From: a virus
Length of the DNA stretch: 58,096 nucleotides
Virus record (IMG/VR): IMGVR_UViG_3300032731_001278
Coordinates: 1-58,096 of that record
Reading direction: 5' to 3' (one strand)
Each line of letters starts with the position of its first letter. Position 1 is the stretch's first letter. A program made the translations under genes and the position numbers. The notes under the pieces were generated by a model. That model had not been told where the DNA came from. It worked only from the letters and a program-made list of their open reading frames with translations, and searched no databases. Positions 32,632 to 40,433 of this stretch are shown here, one piece after another.

Positions 32632-34599
32632 ATGATTTTTTTGGACATTGGCCCGAAGGCGCGACACGGATGCTTCAGCGTCTACTTCCGCAACGATGCG
32701 GCTTGGGCCGCCAAGGAAACCGTGCGCGAGATGGCTTCTAGTCGATACGTTCGCCGGCAGGGCGAAGATAACCACCACGAAATCTCGTTTCCTGATTACG
32801 CCCTGTTGATGCGCGCTCTTCGCGCTAACGGTTTCGAGGATCAGGTTCGTTGTAGCTCGACATTCAGCAAGAGCCTTGCTCGGTACAACGAGTGGATCAA
32901 GTACCTCATGTGGTTGCGTGCCCAAACAGAAACCGACTTTGACGTTCCCGGGCTTACGATGCCGATGCGAATGCACCAGCGAACCGGTGCGGATTTCTTG
33001 ATCAAGCGGCGATACGCTGTCGCCGCCGACGAGATGGGTGTTGGGAAGAGTCTCGAAGCCGCCGCTGCTGGGTGGTATCTTATCCAGCAAGGTTTAGCTA
33101 GCCGTGTTCTGATCGTTTGCCCGGCGTCGGTTAAATTACAATGGGCTATCGACACGCTCGAGAAGTTCATCCCGGAAGCCACGTACACCGTTGTGGGTTC
33201 CGACCAGACGATCAAGCAAGAGGTGGTTTGCCCCAAGGGCGGCCAGAACATCATCGCCAAAGTGGGGAAGAAGCAAGTTGAACGACGAATTCTGAAAGAT
33301 CACAAGTTCAACCCGCGAAAGAATCCTTGCCGCGGTTGCACGCACGCTTCTGGTTGCAAGGAACAGCGCGGCGATAACAAGTCCGGCGCCGAAATTCGAG
33401 CCGCGCAGTATGCACGGCCGACCGATTTCACCATCGTCAACTACGAACTGATTCGGATCGACAATCTTGGTGACCGCAAGAAAAACAAACGTGGTTACCT
33501 CATCGGCGGCCGGCACCCTTCCGTCATCGACCGCGTTGAAGCCAAGTGGGACATTATCATCGCCGACGAAGCGCACCGCCTTCGTAACGCGCGTACGGAA
33601 ACCTTCGAAGGAATGTGGAAGCTGGCAAAGGGTGCGTATTGTCGCTGGGCGTTGACTGGTACACCCATCCAGACTCGACTCGAAGACGCTTGGGGAATCA
33701 TGCGGTTCATCAACCCCGCGGTCTTCGGGACGCATCGCAGTAGCTTCGTAGACCGGTATGCTGAGAAGGATTACTGGAACAAAATCGTCCGGTACGTTCG
33801 CGTAGACGAGGCGCACCAGAAGTTGCTGCCTAACATGATCCGACGACGCAAGAAGGACGTGCTGAAGGACCTTCCGCCAGTCATCGAGGCGCAGCGATAC
33901 GTTACACTCACGGCGAAAGAAGCGAAGCTGTACTCAGCCGTTAAGAATCAGCAGGTAACCAGCGCGCTGGTCGCCGACGAAGAGATGCGAAATCACCTCA
34001 ACGAGTGCGAAGAGATCGTGGTGTCGACCCGCTGTCGGCAAGTGGCGTTATCAGGCAATCTTCTCGCCGATGAATTCAAATTCGAAAGCTCGGCGAAGGT
34101 CAAAGAAATCAAGGCTCTGTTGAAGGACCACTCGCAAGATCATAAGATCATCATCTTCAGCGAATCGCGCGAGTTCTTGAAGCGCCTCAGTAAGGCGATG
34201 GAGAGCTGGGGCGACAACCACGTCTACCTACACGGCGGCGTGGCGGCTGGGAAGGCTAGACAGGCGCTCCAGGACAAGTTCTGGAAGGATGATGCGTGTC
34301 GTTGCTTCCTGACGACGACGGCCGGCGGTGAAGGGCTCAACCTTCAGGTGGCCGATATCATCGTGTTGTGTAACTTGTGTTGGAATCCGATGCTGGTTGA
34401 ACAGGTCAAGGGTCGAGCGCATAGGATGGGACAGGTAAATCCGGTCAACGTGATCACGTTGCTGACCAAGGATACAGTTGAAGAGAAAGTGTTTAGGGAC
34501 GCAAGGTACCGGCGCGCTATTGCGGGCCAGGCTATCGACGGGTCTTCGGATCAGGGTCAGCCGCCGATTCCGCTGGCTGAGCTGTTGACGATGCTGTAA
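32632..34599 (+). CDS. SNF2-family DNA helicase/translocase
   Basis: 655 residues. RecA-like lobe 1 has DEMGVGKS (about 133), a zinc-like insertion (CRGCTHASGC), DEAH (about 312) and LTGTPIQ (about 341); lobe 2 has HGGV, TTAGGEGLNLQ and QVKGRAHRMGQ (about 592). It moves on duplex DNA using ATP; phage members assist recombination, replication restart or protein removal. The N-terminal 100 residues are not recognised. AAGGAGA is upstream. It is one of the few rightward genes and is controlled by the regulated promoter at 32576. Confidence 0.9.
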   Translation: MIFLDIGPKARHGCFSVYFRNDAAWAAKETVREMASSRYVRRQGEDNHHEISFPDYALLMRALRANGFEDQVRCSSTFSKSLARYNEWIKYLMWLRAQTETDFDVPGLTMPMRMHQRTGADFLIKRRYAVAADEMGVGKSLEAAAAGWYLIQQGLASRVLIVCPASVKLQWAIDTLEKFIPEATYTVVGSDQTIKQEVVCPKGGQNIIAKVGKKQVERRILKDHKFNPRKNPCRGCTHASGCKEQRGDNKSGAEIRAAQYARPTDFTIVNYELIRIDNLGDRKKNKRGYLIGGRHPSVIDRVEAKWDIIIADEAHRLRNARTETFEGMWKLAKGAYCRWALTGTPIQTRLEDAWGIMRFINPAVFGTHRSSFVDRYAEKDYWNKIVRYVRVDEAHQKLLPNMIRRRKKDVLKDLPPVIEAQRYVTLTAKEAKLYSAVKNQQVTSALVADEEMRNHLNECEEIVVSTRCRQVALSGNLLADEFKFESSAKVKEIKALLKDHSQDHKIIIFSESREFLKRLSKAMESWGDNHVYLHGGVAAGKARQALQDKFWKDDACRCFLTTTAGGEGLNLQVADIIVLCNLCWNPMLVEQVKGRAHRMGQVNPVNVITLLTKDTVEEKVFRDARYRRAIAGQAIDGSSDQGQPPIPLAELLTML

Positions 34600-34621
34600 T
34601 CATCGGTTCGCCCTAATATCG

Positions 34622-34649
34622 TTTACGCTACACCACATTGGTGTATACT
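34622..34649 (+). promoter_or_regulatory. Promoter with operator dyad for the RHH gene
   Basis: TTTACG (34622-34627), 16-bp spacer, TATACT (34644-34649). TACACCA-CAT-TGGTGTA (34629-34645) is a perfect 7-bp inverted repeat that fills the spacer, a typical autoregulatory operator of ribbon-helix-helix proteins. Confidence 0.7.
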
Positions 34650-34670
34650 CCTTCTGTAAGGAGTTACGCC

Positions 34671-35171
34671 ATGAAACGCACAAACTACATCCTTTCGGAA
34701 GATCAGCACGAAGCTCTCCAAAAAGAAGCGGAGGGTCGAGGGGTTTCTGTATCTGAAGCGTTACGTAGAATCGTAGATGAGTGGAAATCCGCAAAGTTGG
34801 CTTTAGTTGGTATGGAGTTGATTTCAGTCGAACGAATTGACGTCGAGGAAGATAACGGCGAGTACGCTTGTACCGTACCGGCCCGGGTTGTTAGTCGCGA
34901 AGGATGTAAGGGTCGCGTAATCGAAAAAATTCCCGGCATTCGTTTCAAGGGTTCGTTTCATGGATTCCATCTCGTTTTTGGCGATTTGTTTAAACGGATC
35001 TGCGTGTTGACTCGAGAAGAAGAGGTTTTGGAAATCGATTTGGATAGTGGCGACGCGCCACCGTTGAGTAAAACTTGGGATAAAGAAGAGTTCTTTACTC
35101 CTGAAGACATCCGTGCCGCGCTAATAAAAAAGCAACCTTGGGAGTCACTCAAAGACAAGAAGTTCTGGTAG
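34671..35171 (+). CDS. Ribbon-helix-helix regulator
   Basis: 166 residues from ATG 34671 (AAGGAG 7 bases upstream). Residues 1-45 (KRTNYILSEDQHEALQKEA, VSVSEALRRIVDEW) are a CopG/Arc-type ribbon-helix-helix. The C-terminal 120 residues form an unrecognised domain that could sense a ligand or protein. The palindromic site in its promoter suggests autoregulation. Confidence 0.75.
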   Translation: MKRTNYILSEDQHEALQKEAEGRGVSVSEALRRIVDEWKSAKLALVGMELISVERIDVEEDNGEYACTVPARVVSREGCKGRVIEKIPGIRFKGSFHGFHLVFGDLFKRICVLTREEEVLEIDLDSGDAPPLSKTWDKEEFFTPEDIRAALIKKQPWESLKDKKFW

Positions 35172-35180
35172 GAATTTGAG

Positions 35181-35209
35181 TTCAGGCGTCACGTTCGAAC
35201 GCCACTGAA
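35181..35209. terminator. Hairpin between convergent genes
   Basis: TTCAGGCGT pairs with ACGCC-A-CTGAA (one bulge), a 9-bp stem between the stop of the RHH gene and overlapping the end of the minus gene at 35189. No long T tract, so efficiency is uncertain. Confidence 0.4.
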
Positions 35210-35407
35210 TTCACTTAAAAATTCATAACTTCGTTGAGCTTCTTTTAATCTACGTTCGTAGGAACTTGCGACGTGAGACATGAGAAGGATCAAATCTTCC
35301 TTGTCGAACTGATCGATGGGTATGCCTAGATAACTCGCGACGCTTGTCTGCGGATCGTGATTCTCACGTAGAATTTGTTGGACTGTTTTTAGGTTGGACT
35401 CAGTCAT
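35189..35407 (-). CDS. Hypothetical helical protein, 72 aa
   Basis: ATG 35407 overlaps the previous stop as ATGA. Two helical segments ([34 protein letters not shown]). Not recognised. Last gene of the operon downstream of the ClpX-type zinc protein. Confidence 0.6.
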   Translation of the reverse strand: MTESNLKTVQQILRENHDPQTSVASYLGIPIDQFDKEDLILLMSHVASSYERRLKEAQRSYEFLSEFSGVRT

Positions 35408-35595
35408 GGTCGACAGTCTCGGATCGCGTCGTTTCTTTTTATTGATTTCATGGCGTCCTCTTCGTCGATGATGTCTAAGACTAACCGCGCGCACTCTTCG
35501 CAGATATAAGCGGTTGGACCAGCAACGAGGTAACGTACATCCTTTTTGTTTTTACCGCAGAATGAGCAACTAAGATTTTCGGTTCGATCGTTCAT
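35404..35595 (-). CDS. Stand-alone ClpX-type zinc-binding domain
   Basis: 63 residues (70 if the ATG at 35616 is used). [18 protein letters not shown] followed by [15 protein letters not shown] reproduces the N-terminal zinc-binding domain of ClpX, which binds substrates and adaptors such as SspB. No AAA+ domain follows. A free domain could compete for ClpX partners or present clients; this is inference. Translation is coupled to genes on both sides. Confidence 0.8.
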   Translation of the reverse strand: MNDRTENLSCSFCGKNKKDVRYLVAGPTAYICEECARLVLDIIDEEDAMKSIKRNDAIRDCRP

Positions 35596-35734
35596 CTTCT
35601 CTTCGCCACCGCTCATAATTTATCCATTCGACATACAACGATCCGCACTTCTTACACGTAACTGGTTTAGGTGGTTGCTTCCATGTTAAACCGCACTGGC
35701 AACACCGATACTTAGCTAGGTTCTTGTAACTCAC
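35570..35734 (-). CDS. Zinc-ribbon protein, 54 aa
   Basis: GTG 35734 overlaps the preceding TGA as GTGA. CCQC and CKKC, spaced about 15 residues, make a compact zinc ribbon ([23 protein letters not shown]), followed by a charged helix. Similar small ribbons often bind nucleic acid. Confidence 0.65.
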   Translation of the reverse strand: MSYKNLAKYRCCQCGLTWKQPPKPVTCKKCGSLYVEWINYERWRREDERSNRKS

Positions 35735-35835
35735 TTCATCGTCAACCACATCACGAAAGCGCCAAGTACAAACCCGAAAGCCCAACTAAACACAAAGTCT
35801 AGAATCTTTGTTACAACTCTCTCAAGCCTACCCAC
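35731..35835 (-). CDS. Small single-span membrane protein, 34 aa
   Basis: GTG 35835-35833 lies inside the end of the previous gene with GGAG upstream, and its stop overlaps the next start. The product is MGRLERVVTK, then a hydrophobic helix (FVFSWAFGFVLGAFVMWL) and a short tail. Overlap on both sides supports it as a real gene. Function unknown. Confidence 0.6.
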   Translation of the reverse strand: MGRLERVVTKILDFVFSWAFGFVLGAFVMWLTMK

Positions 35836-36157
35836 TTCGATACTTCTCCGGAAACGGACAATCAGCGCCCCGTCGAATGAACGGGTGTTGACCACCTTCG
35901 ACGCAGCACTCTACGGCAAACGTGGTTCCAGCCGATACCGGAATGGCGTGAACTTCCCCTGCGTTCGAGCACGTTTCGCACTTCTTTTGTTTCGCGCTAG
36001 ACTCTTTTTTCTTTAACCTATTACGCTTCGCTATCTCATCATCCAACGCGTCGGCTAGTAACGACACGTAGTCGTGATCTTCCGGCTCTACGCACACCTC
36101 GTCGCGTAGGAAATAGTAAGCTTCTTTTTGTTCATCCGTTAAGTTGTTGAGCGCCAT
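35828..36157 (-). CDS. Hypothetical protein with CxxC, 109 aa
   Basis: ATG 36157 has GGAGG 4 bases upstream. N-terminal helical part (TDEQKEAYYFLRDEV), then CETC and later CC and C residues that may bind zinc. Not recognised. Confidence 0.65.
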   Translation of the reverse strand: MALNNLTDEQKEAYYFLRDEVCVEPEDHDYVSLLADALDDEIAKRNRLKKKESSAKQKKCETCSNAGEVHAIPVSAGTTFAVECCVEGGQHPFIRRGADCPFPEKYRSG

Positions 36158-37368
36158 TGTTCCTCCCGATACTTCTCGATCAACTGTTCTACTCGGTCTT
36201 CGTTGAATTCGACGTTTGCCCACGCCTCGAGTACGTGAATCACCTCGTGCATGATGTTCTCGGCGACGAAGTACGGAACCTCATCCTTTTCGATTCCACC
36301 TTGTTCGACAACCGCGAGCGTCGATCCAAGATTCAAGACGACGTGAGCCGGCGCCCCTTCTTTGAGACTACCGTCGTCGAGGTACGCGGCGAGCCCAGGG
36401 ATCCAATCTTGTTGGAATACTTCGATGGAGATTTCTTTAAGCTGAATCGGACGCCATAATGAACGTGTTCCGTCGGGTGATTCCCAACAAGCTTCCAGCG
36501 AATGACAACCTGGATACCCTTCGCCAGGAATGCTCCTTCCGCAATTTTCGCATCGTTGCTGTTTGACTACTTTAGCGGGCTGGGCTGCGCGTGGGGCAAG
36601 CGTCGTGCCACAGTCGAGGCACATGTCCATCTCTGCGCGTCCATCGTCCTGGAATCCGCCGCTTGCGATGTGCCCACCGCACCCACAACGCTCCACGTCC
36701 TCCTTCGTCGGCGTGATGGCGACGTAAAGGTTTGGTGTATCGCACCTGAAGTCAGGCGAGCCTATGAGACCGTCCGGGTTGCAGGCGCATTTCATTCCGA
36801 GAGTTGGTTCGCTAGCCTCGGCAATTGACTCCACACCAGCCGCGTAAACCTCGCACGTGGAACACTGCGGGGCTTTGTCTCGCGTGGCTTTAATGCCCGG
36901 TATAGCGGGCATGATGAGTAAGTAACTTGAGTGGCACTCCCAGCACAGAAGGCGCACAACGCCGCCTCTATCCTGTCTGTGAAGCTCGGAACCGCATCGC
37001 CAACACTTCTCGCACGTCGCCCCATGAAGAATCTCCAGTAACGCAGCTTCGTTACAAAGATCTTGATAAGGAATGAGTTTGCGGATCACAGCCTCTAGTT
37101 GCTCCACGCGCACTCGTAGTTTTTTAGATTCAACACGGAGCCCCGCCGCTCTTTCGATCAGTACACCTTCCGCTCTTGCGCCACGCTCGATTTCTTTCAT
37201 TAGTTGCAGTTGCGCTTCTTCAAAACCGGCGACAACTTGTTCGTACCGTTCCAGCACCGCTTTCTTAAGCTCTACGATACGTTCGAGTTGATCGTCGGCG
37301 TCGTTGTTGTTGTACGCAAGACCAAGTTCACCAAGTAGGCCATCGAATGACATTTCGGATTCAGTCAT
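36139..37368 (-). CDS. Multi-zinc protein with zincin-like HEVIH domain
   Basis: 409 residues. Residues 20-100 are a coiled coil; about 118-300 carry many Cys pairs (CEKCWRC, CWEC, CSTC, CGCGG, CLDC, CENC), probably several zinc ribbons; the C-terminal part ends with NIMHEVIHVLEAW, an HExxH metal site with a following Glu. It could be a metalloprotease or a structural zinc-binding protein. No known phage family is recognised. Confidence 0.6.
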   Translation of the reverse strand: MTESEMSFDGLLGELGLAYNNNDADDQLERIVELKKAVLERYEQVVAGFEEAQLQLMKEIERGARAEGVLIERAAGLRVESKKLRVRVEQLEAVIRKLIPYQDLCNEAALLEILHGATCEKCWRCGSELHRQDRGGVVRLLCWECHSSYLLIMPAIPGIKATRDKAPQCSTCEVYAAGVESIAEASEPTLGMKCACNPDGLIGSPDFRCDTPNLYVAITPTKEDVERCGCGGHIASGGFQDDGRAEMDMCLDCGTTLAPRAAQPAKVVKQQRCENCGRSIPGEGYPGCHSLEACWESPDGTRSLWRPIQLKEISIEVFQQDWIPGLAAYLDDGSLKEGAPAHVVLNLGSTLAVVEQGGIEKDEVPYFVAENIMHEVIHVLEAWANVEFNEDRVEQLIEKYREEQWRSTT

Positions 37369-37571
37369 GAACTTTTCTTCCTAAGTATCGTTCGCGCCGG
37401 CCACTTACGCTCTACGAGCAAACCTGTTGTGTAGGCTATGCAAGCAAGTACACCTAGTATTGCATGTTGCCACGTGGCGTTGGGCGTTACCGCAACAAAT
37501 AGAATACCCGATAACAGCGCGGACCCGATCCCAAAGCATACGGTCAACACGTTATGGATTAGTAAGCTCAC
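37365..37571 (-). CDS. Small two-span membrane protein, 68 aa
   Basis: Two hydrophobic helices (about 6-28 and 35-52) with a basic C-terminal end (ERKWPARTILRKK). ATGA overlap with the next gene. It sits between the SbcC C-terminal half and the multi-zinc protein. Unrecognised. Confidence 0.65.
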   Translation of the reverse strand: MSLLIHNVLTVCFGIGSALLSGILFVAVTPNATWQHAILGVLACIAYTTGLLVERKWPARTILRKKSS

Positions 37572-37577
37572 GTTATC

Positions 37578-38180
37578 TCAGATCTCGTCGAGATTAAGCG
37601 CGGCGGGAAATACAGACTTGAAGACGGGGTGGTGCGTCACCATGATGATCTGCCGTCCCGTCAACTTCTGAAGCGTGTCGATCGTCCAGGCCGTCGCTTC
37701 AATCTGCTGTTGCGACACCATTCGAGTCGGCTCGTCGAGCACCAACGGCCCACTAGCACCCGACTCCTCGAGATACGCCATCCGCAAAGCAAGCGCCGCC
37801 ACGTCGACGGTACTACCACCCTTGCTGAACAACGGGTCGAGCGCTTCGTGGTTTTCTTCGTTGGTGATAGCGCAGTAAGCAAACGTGCCGTTCTTCTTCT
37901 CCTCGATGACGATCTCGAAGCCGTAGTCATCACCGAAGACGGGTCGAAGGGCTGCGCCAGCCACGCCTTCAAAACGTGCCTTCACACCTTGCCTAGCCTC
38001 GTTGGCGGCTTGCTCAACCAGCATCGAAGACATCCGCGCTTCTTTCTGCTGTAGTTGAAGCCTTTCAACTTCTGCGGTTTGCTCTTCGATTCGGTCGCTG
38101 ATCAACTCGCACCGACCCTGGCCAGCTGCCACCTGACCGTGTAGTTCGTAAACCGTGTCGTTTAGTTCTGTAAGATTCAT
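37578..38180 (-). CDS. SbcC/Rad50 C-terminal half (signature and Walker B)
   Basis: 200 residues from ATG 38180 (GAAGGAAG upstream). About 65 residues of coiled coil lead into the C-lobe of a Rad50-type ATPase: FSKGGSTVDVAALALR is the signature helix, PLVLDEPTRMVS is Walker B and D-loop, and VTHHP the switch. There is no Walker A. The matching N-lobe is at 17095-18423, about 19 kb away on the same strand. Its coil is much shorter than that of the N half, so the pair would not fold back symmetrically. Confidence 0.75.
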   Translation of the reverse strand: MNLTELNDTVYELHGQVAAGQGRCELISDRIEEQTAEVERLQLQQKEARMSSMLVEQAANEARQGVKARFEGVAGAALRPVFGDDYGFEIVIEEKKNGTFAYCAITNEENHEALDPLFSKGGSTVDVAALALRMAYLEESGASGPLVLDEPTRMVSQQQIEATAWTIDTLQKLTGRQIIMVTHHPVFKSVFPAALNLDEI

Positions 38181-38210
38181 GGTTACTTCCTTCATGTAGA
38201 TTCTAGCAGC

Positions 38211-39449
38211 TTAGCAGAACAAATGCCCCGGTTCACCAGCATAACCACCAACCTCTGGCAACTTTTCAAAAGTTTGCAAGCCGCAAACTTTCAAATCCGC
38301 TGAAAGTTCTTCAAGCTGTTCAAACAAAGTCGTCGGTTGGTCCGGATCTAGGAACTGGCCACCAAACCGTTTACGTACGAAATTCCCCGCCGCCGTTACG
38401 TTTCCTGGATTCTCCAACCACTTCCGCAAGAAGGGTACGACGTTCCGAAGGTGCGGCGCTTTAGTCACCGCCCAACGTAAAGCGTTCTTGACCGCTTCGA
38501 TGATTACCAACCGACCGAGGTGGCTAAACTCCTTGAAGATTCTTCGAACCTCTTTGCCGTGATGGTTGATGGTTGGGCATTTGATGAGGAATTCGTCGAT
38601 GGTCCGTACGTCTTTGAGGTTTTCGCCGATGGATTGAGTAGTCAAACTTCTTCCTACCGGCCTCCTTGAAACTTTGACGGAAGATTTTGGGGAACCCATT
38701 TCTTTTTGCTGGCGCGAGCCAGCAAGACGAAGAAGACCAAGAAAGTAACTGTTCTTCAACTTAGTTTTAGTTCTACTACATCTGAAGAAGTTAGAAGAGG
38801 ATACAGAAGTAGAAGTATCTTCCCCCGCGTGCGGAACTATATGACGCCCCTCTGGAATGGGGCCTTTGTCGTCGTCGAGGGGTATGCCGCTTGCTACGTT
38901 TTTTGGGAGACCGGTAGGGGTGTAGAAACGTCCCTCGTGCCGGATAACTAACCCTAAACTAAGCAGTCCGCGACCATCTTTTCGATCGTTGAGGGCGCGG
39001 GCAACTGAGGTACGATGCATCCCAACCACCTTAGCGAATCGGGTGGTGTTGGCTTGAACGCCTTCGTAGAGTTTGAAAAACAACCACACGCGGATTTGTT
39101 CTTGGCTGCAATTTTGTATGTGATTGATTTCCCAACGGTAAGCGAACAGCATTTCACCGCGCATGTTGGGTAGGTAGCTACCGTTACCGATCTTTCGAAG
39201 AATCTTCTTGTTGGTGAGCGTTCGAAGAACCGACATAGCTTGTGGGCGGCTGTAACCTGACTCAGCCATAAGCTTCTTGTAGTGTAGTCGGTATTTTTGT
39301 TTGAAGTTACTGAAGGCAAGTAGTGCAAGTACGATGGCTGACTTGGGTAACTTTTTGATGTTTTCAAAAAGTGTGACGTTGATTTCGACGATACCGTTTT
39401 CAGGTAACTCGCCACCGGTAATCGTGACTACGTGATTAGGATTTGACAA
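38211..39449 (-). CDS. Replication initiator paralogue with read-through tail
   Basis: 412 residues starting at TTG 39449 in a structured leader. Two winged-helix-like regions (about 20-100 and 115-175; VVGMHRTSVARALND), a Ser/Lys-rich linker, and a C-terminal helical domain lead to TTLFEQLEELSAD. In three paralogues the protein stops here; here the frame continues through dyad copy 7 for 27 more residues, apparently because the stop was lost. No iteron array is present. Function by analogy with O/DnaD-type initiators. Confidence 0.65.
   Translation of the reverse strand: MSNPNHVVTITGGELPENGIVEINVTLFENIKKLPKSAIVLALLAFSNFKQKYRLHYKKLMAESGYSRPQAMSVLRTLTNKKILRKIGNGSYLPNMRGEMLFAYRWEINHIQNCSQEQIRVWLFFKLYEGVQANTTRFAKVVGMHRTSVARALNDRKDGRGLLSLGLVIRHEGRFYTPTGLPKNVASGIPLDDDKGPIPEGRHIVPHAGEDTSTSVSSSNFFRCSRTKTKLKNSYFLGLLRLAGSRQQKEMGSPKSSVKVSRRPVGRSLTTQSIGENLKDVRTIDEFLIKCPTINHHGKEVRRIFKEFSHLGRLVIIEAVKNALRWAVTKAPHLRNVVPFLRKWLENPGNVTAAGNFVRKRFGGQFLDPDQPTTLFEQLEELSADLKVCGLQTFEKLPEVGGYAGEPGHLFC
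38268..38292. repeat. Dyad copy 7, inside a coding 3' end
   Basis: AAAAGTTTGC, loop AAGCC, GCAAACTTT. It is translated as KVCGLQTFEK after the conserved SAD tail of the initiator. Confidence 0.8.
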
Positions 39450-39568
39450 GAGAACAGACCTACCTCTGAGGTAAACGATCAGAGGTGGTCGGTGTGCGTC
39501 TTGCGACGCGAGGTAGGACTTACCCGAACGGGTATGATTTATCCTAACTCGTCTTTACGTGGACGTCA
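39447..39568 (-). promoter_or_regulatory. Promoter and structured 5' leader of initiator
   Basis: TTGACG (39563-39568), 17-bp spacer, TAGGAT (39540-39545). Downstream the transcript can form ACCCG-TT-CGGGT, GCGTC-GCAA-GACGC (a GNRA tetraloop) and ACCTCTGA-N9-TCAGAGGT, the last ending 14 bases before the TTG start and containing AGAGGTAGG as ribosome site. The leader is about 85 bases and seems designed to control initiation. Confidence 0.6.
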
Positions 39569-39729
39569 ACCCCGTAAATGAACGCACCTATCCACCAGAA
39601 ATTCGTTTAATCATCGTTGCTTGGAAATCATTTCCCCGTATGGGATCTCGCTAGCGCGGGACGTGTTTACCGAATGATCGCCAAGAAGAATCGTAGATCA
39701 ATTTCGATCTAAAAGTCAATCAAAAGAAA

Positions 39730-39779
39730 CCTCCCCGAACCTTAAATCGCTGAGGGAGGCAACGACGGATTCGGGGAGG
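39730..39779 (-). terminator. Terminator of the RNase HI operon
   Basis: CCTCCCCGAA (39730-39739) pairs with TTCGGGGAGG (39770-39779) around a 30-base loop; on the minus strand TTTCTTTT follows. It lies 24 bases after the RNase HI stop. From here to the promoter at 39568 I see no gene. Confidence 0.6.
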
Positions 39780-39802
39780 CGCCTGCTCGGACTGATTTGA
39801 TT

Positions 39803-40309
39803 CTAACACTTCGCCGTAACCGACGGCAGTAACTCCTCTTCGTACTCCCCACAACCATCCCGCCACGCGCTAGCCCAACTGTCAGCTAAGTCGTTCAAAT
39901 TATGTGCTCCTCCTTGATGTCCTTTTACGTGAGTAAACTTTACAGTGTGACGGTCCACCGCCGCTATCAACTTCATCCACAAATCCGAATTCTTGACGTC
40001 TTCACCCTCTTGCGTCTTCCAATCCCACCGCTCCCACTTCCACACCCATTGTGTAATCCCCATCACGACGTATTGGGAGTCGCTGTAGACCCGGACGCGA
40101 CAGCCGGTCTTTAGCGCGTTCAGACCCATGATCGCGGCGGTCAGCTCGGCTCGGCTACTCGATGTCTCCTGTAGGGAGCCGTAGACGACCTTACGGATGT
40201 CTATAGGGCCCTGTTCGAACACCAAGATCGCCGCCCAGCCACCTGGCTTACCTTTGGTGGTTCCTGAACCGTCGGTCCAGATAGCAACTTCGGGGAGTTT
40301 GTTTGGCAC
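39803..40309 (-). CDS. rnhA: Ribonuclease HI
   Basis: 168 residues from GTG 40309; normal length for RNase HI. Catalytic residues: Asp in IWTDGSG, Glu in SRAELTAAIMG, Asp in VYSDSQYVV, His in VKGHQGG and Asp in LADSWA. It removes RNA primers during phage replication, fitting the primase and DnaE in the window. An earlier in-frame ATG would run into the small membrane-protein gene and is unlikely. Confidence 0.9.
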   Translation of the reverse strand: MPNKLPEVAIWTDGSGTTKGKPGGWAAILVFEQGPIDIRKVVYGSLQETSSSRAELTAAIMGLNALKTGCRVRVYSDSQYVVMGITQWVWKWERWDWKTQEGEDVKNSDLWMKLIAAVDRHTVKFTHVKGHQGGAHNLNDLADSWASAWRDGCGEYEEELLPSVTAKC

Positions 40310-40319
40310 GATTAGAGAG

Positions 40320-40433
40320 TTACCATTTCTTAGAGAGCCAGCGCATACCGAACCACGCGATAGAAAAGGAGATAGGAATCGCAAGTACGAGTCCGATTAA
40401 CCACCCAACAGAGAACGCTACCAGGACTTCCAT
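40320..40433 (-). CDS. Small membrane protein, 37 aa
   Basis: ATG 40433 overlaps the TGA of the phosphoesterase gene as TGATG, with GGTGGG upstream. The product is one long hydrophobic helix (MEVLVAFSVGWLIGLVLAIP onward) ending RWLSKKW. It lies between the phosphoesterase and RNase HI. Function unknown. Confidence 0.6.
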   Translation of the reverse strand: MEVLVAFSVGWLIGLVLAIPISFSIAWFGMRWLSKKW

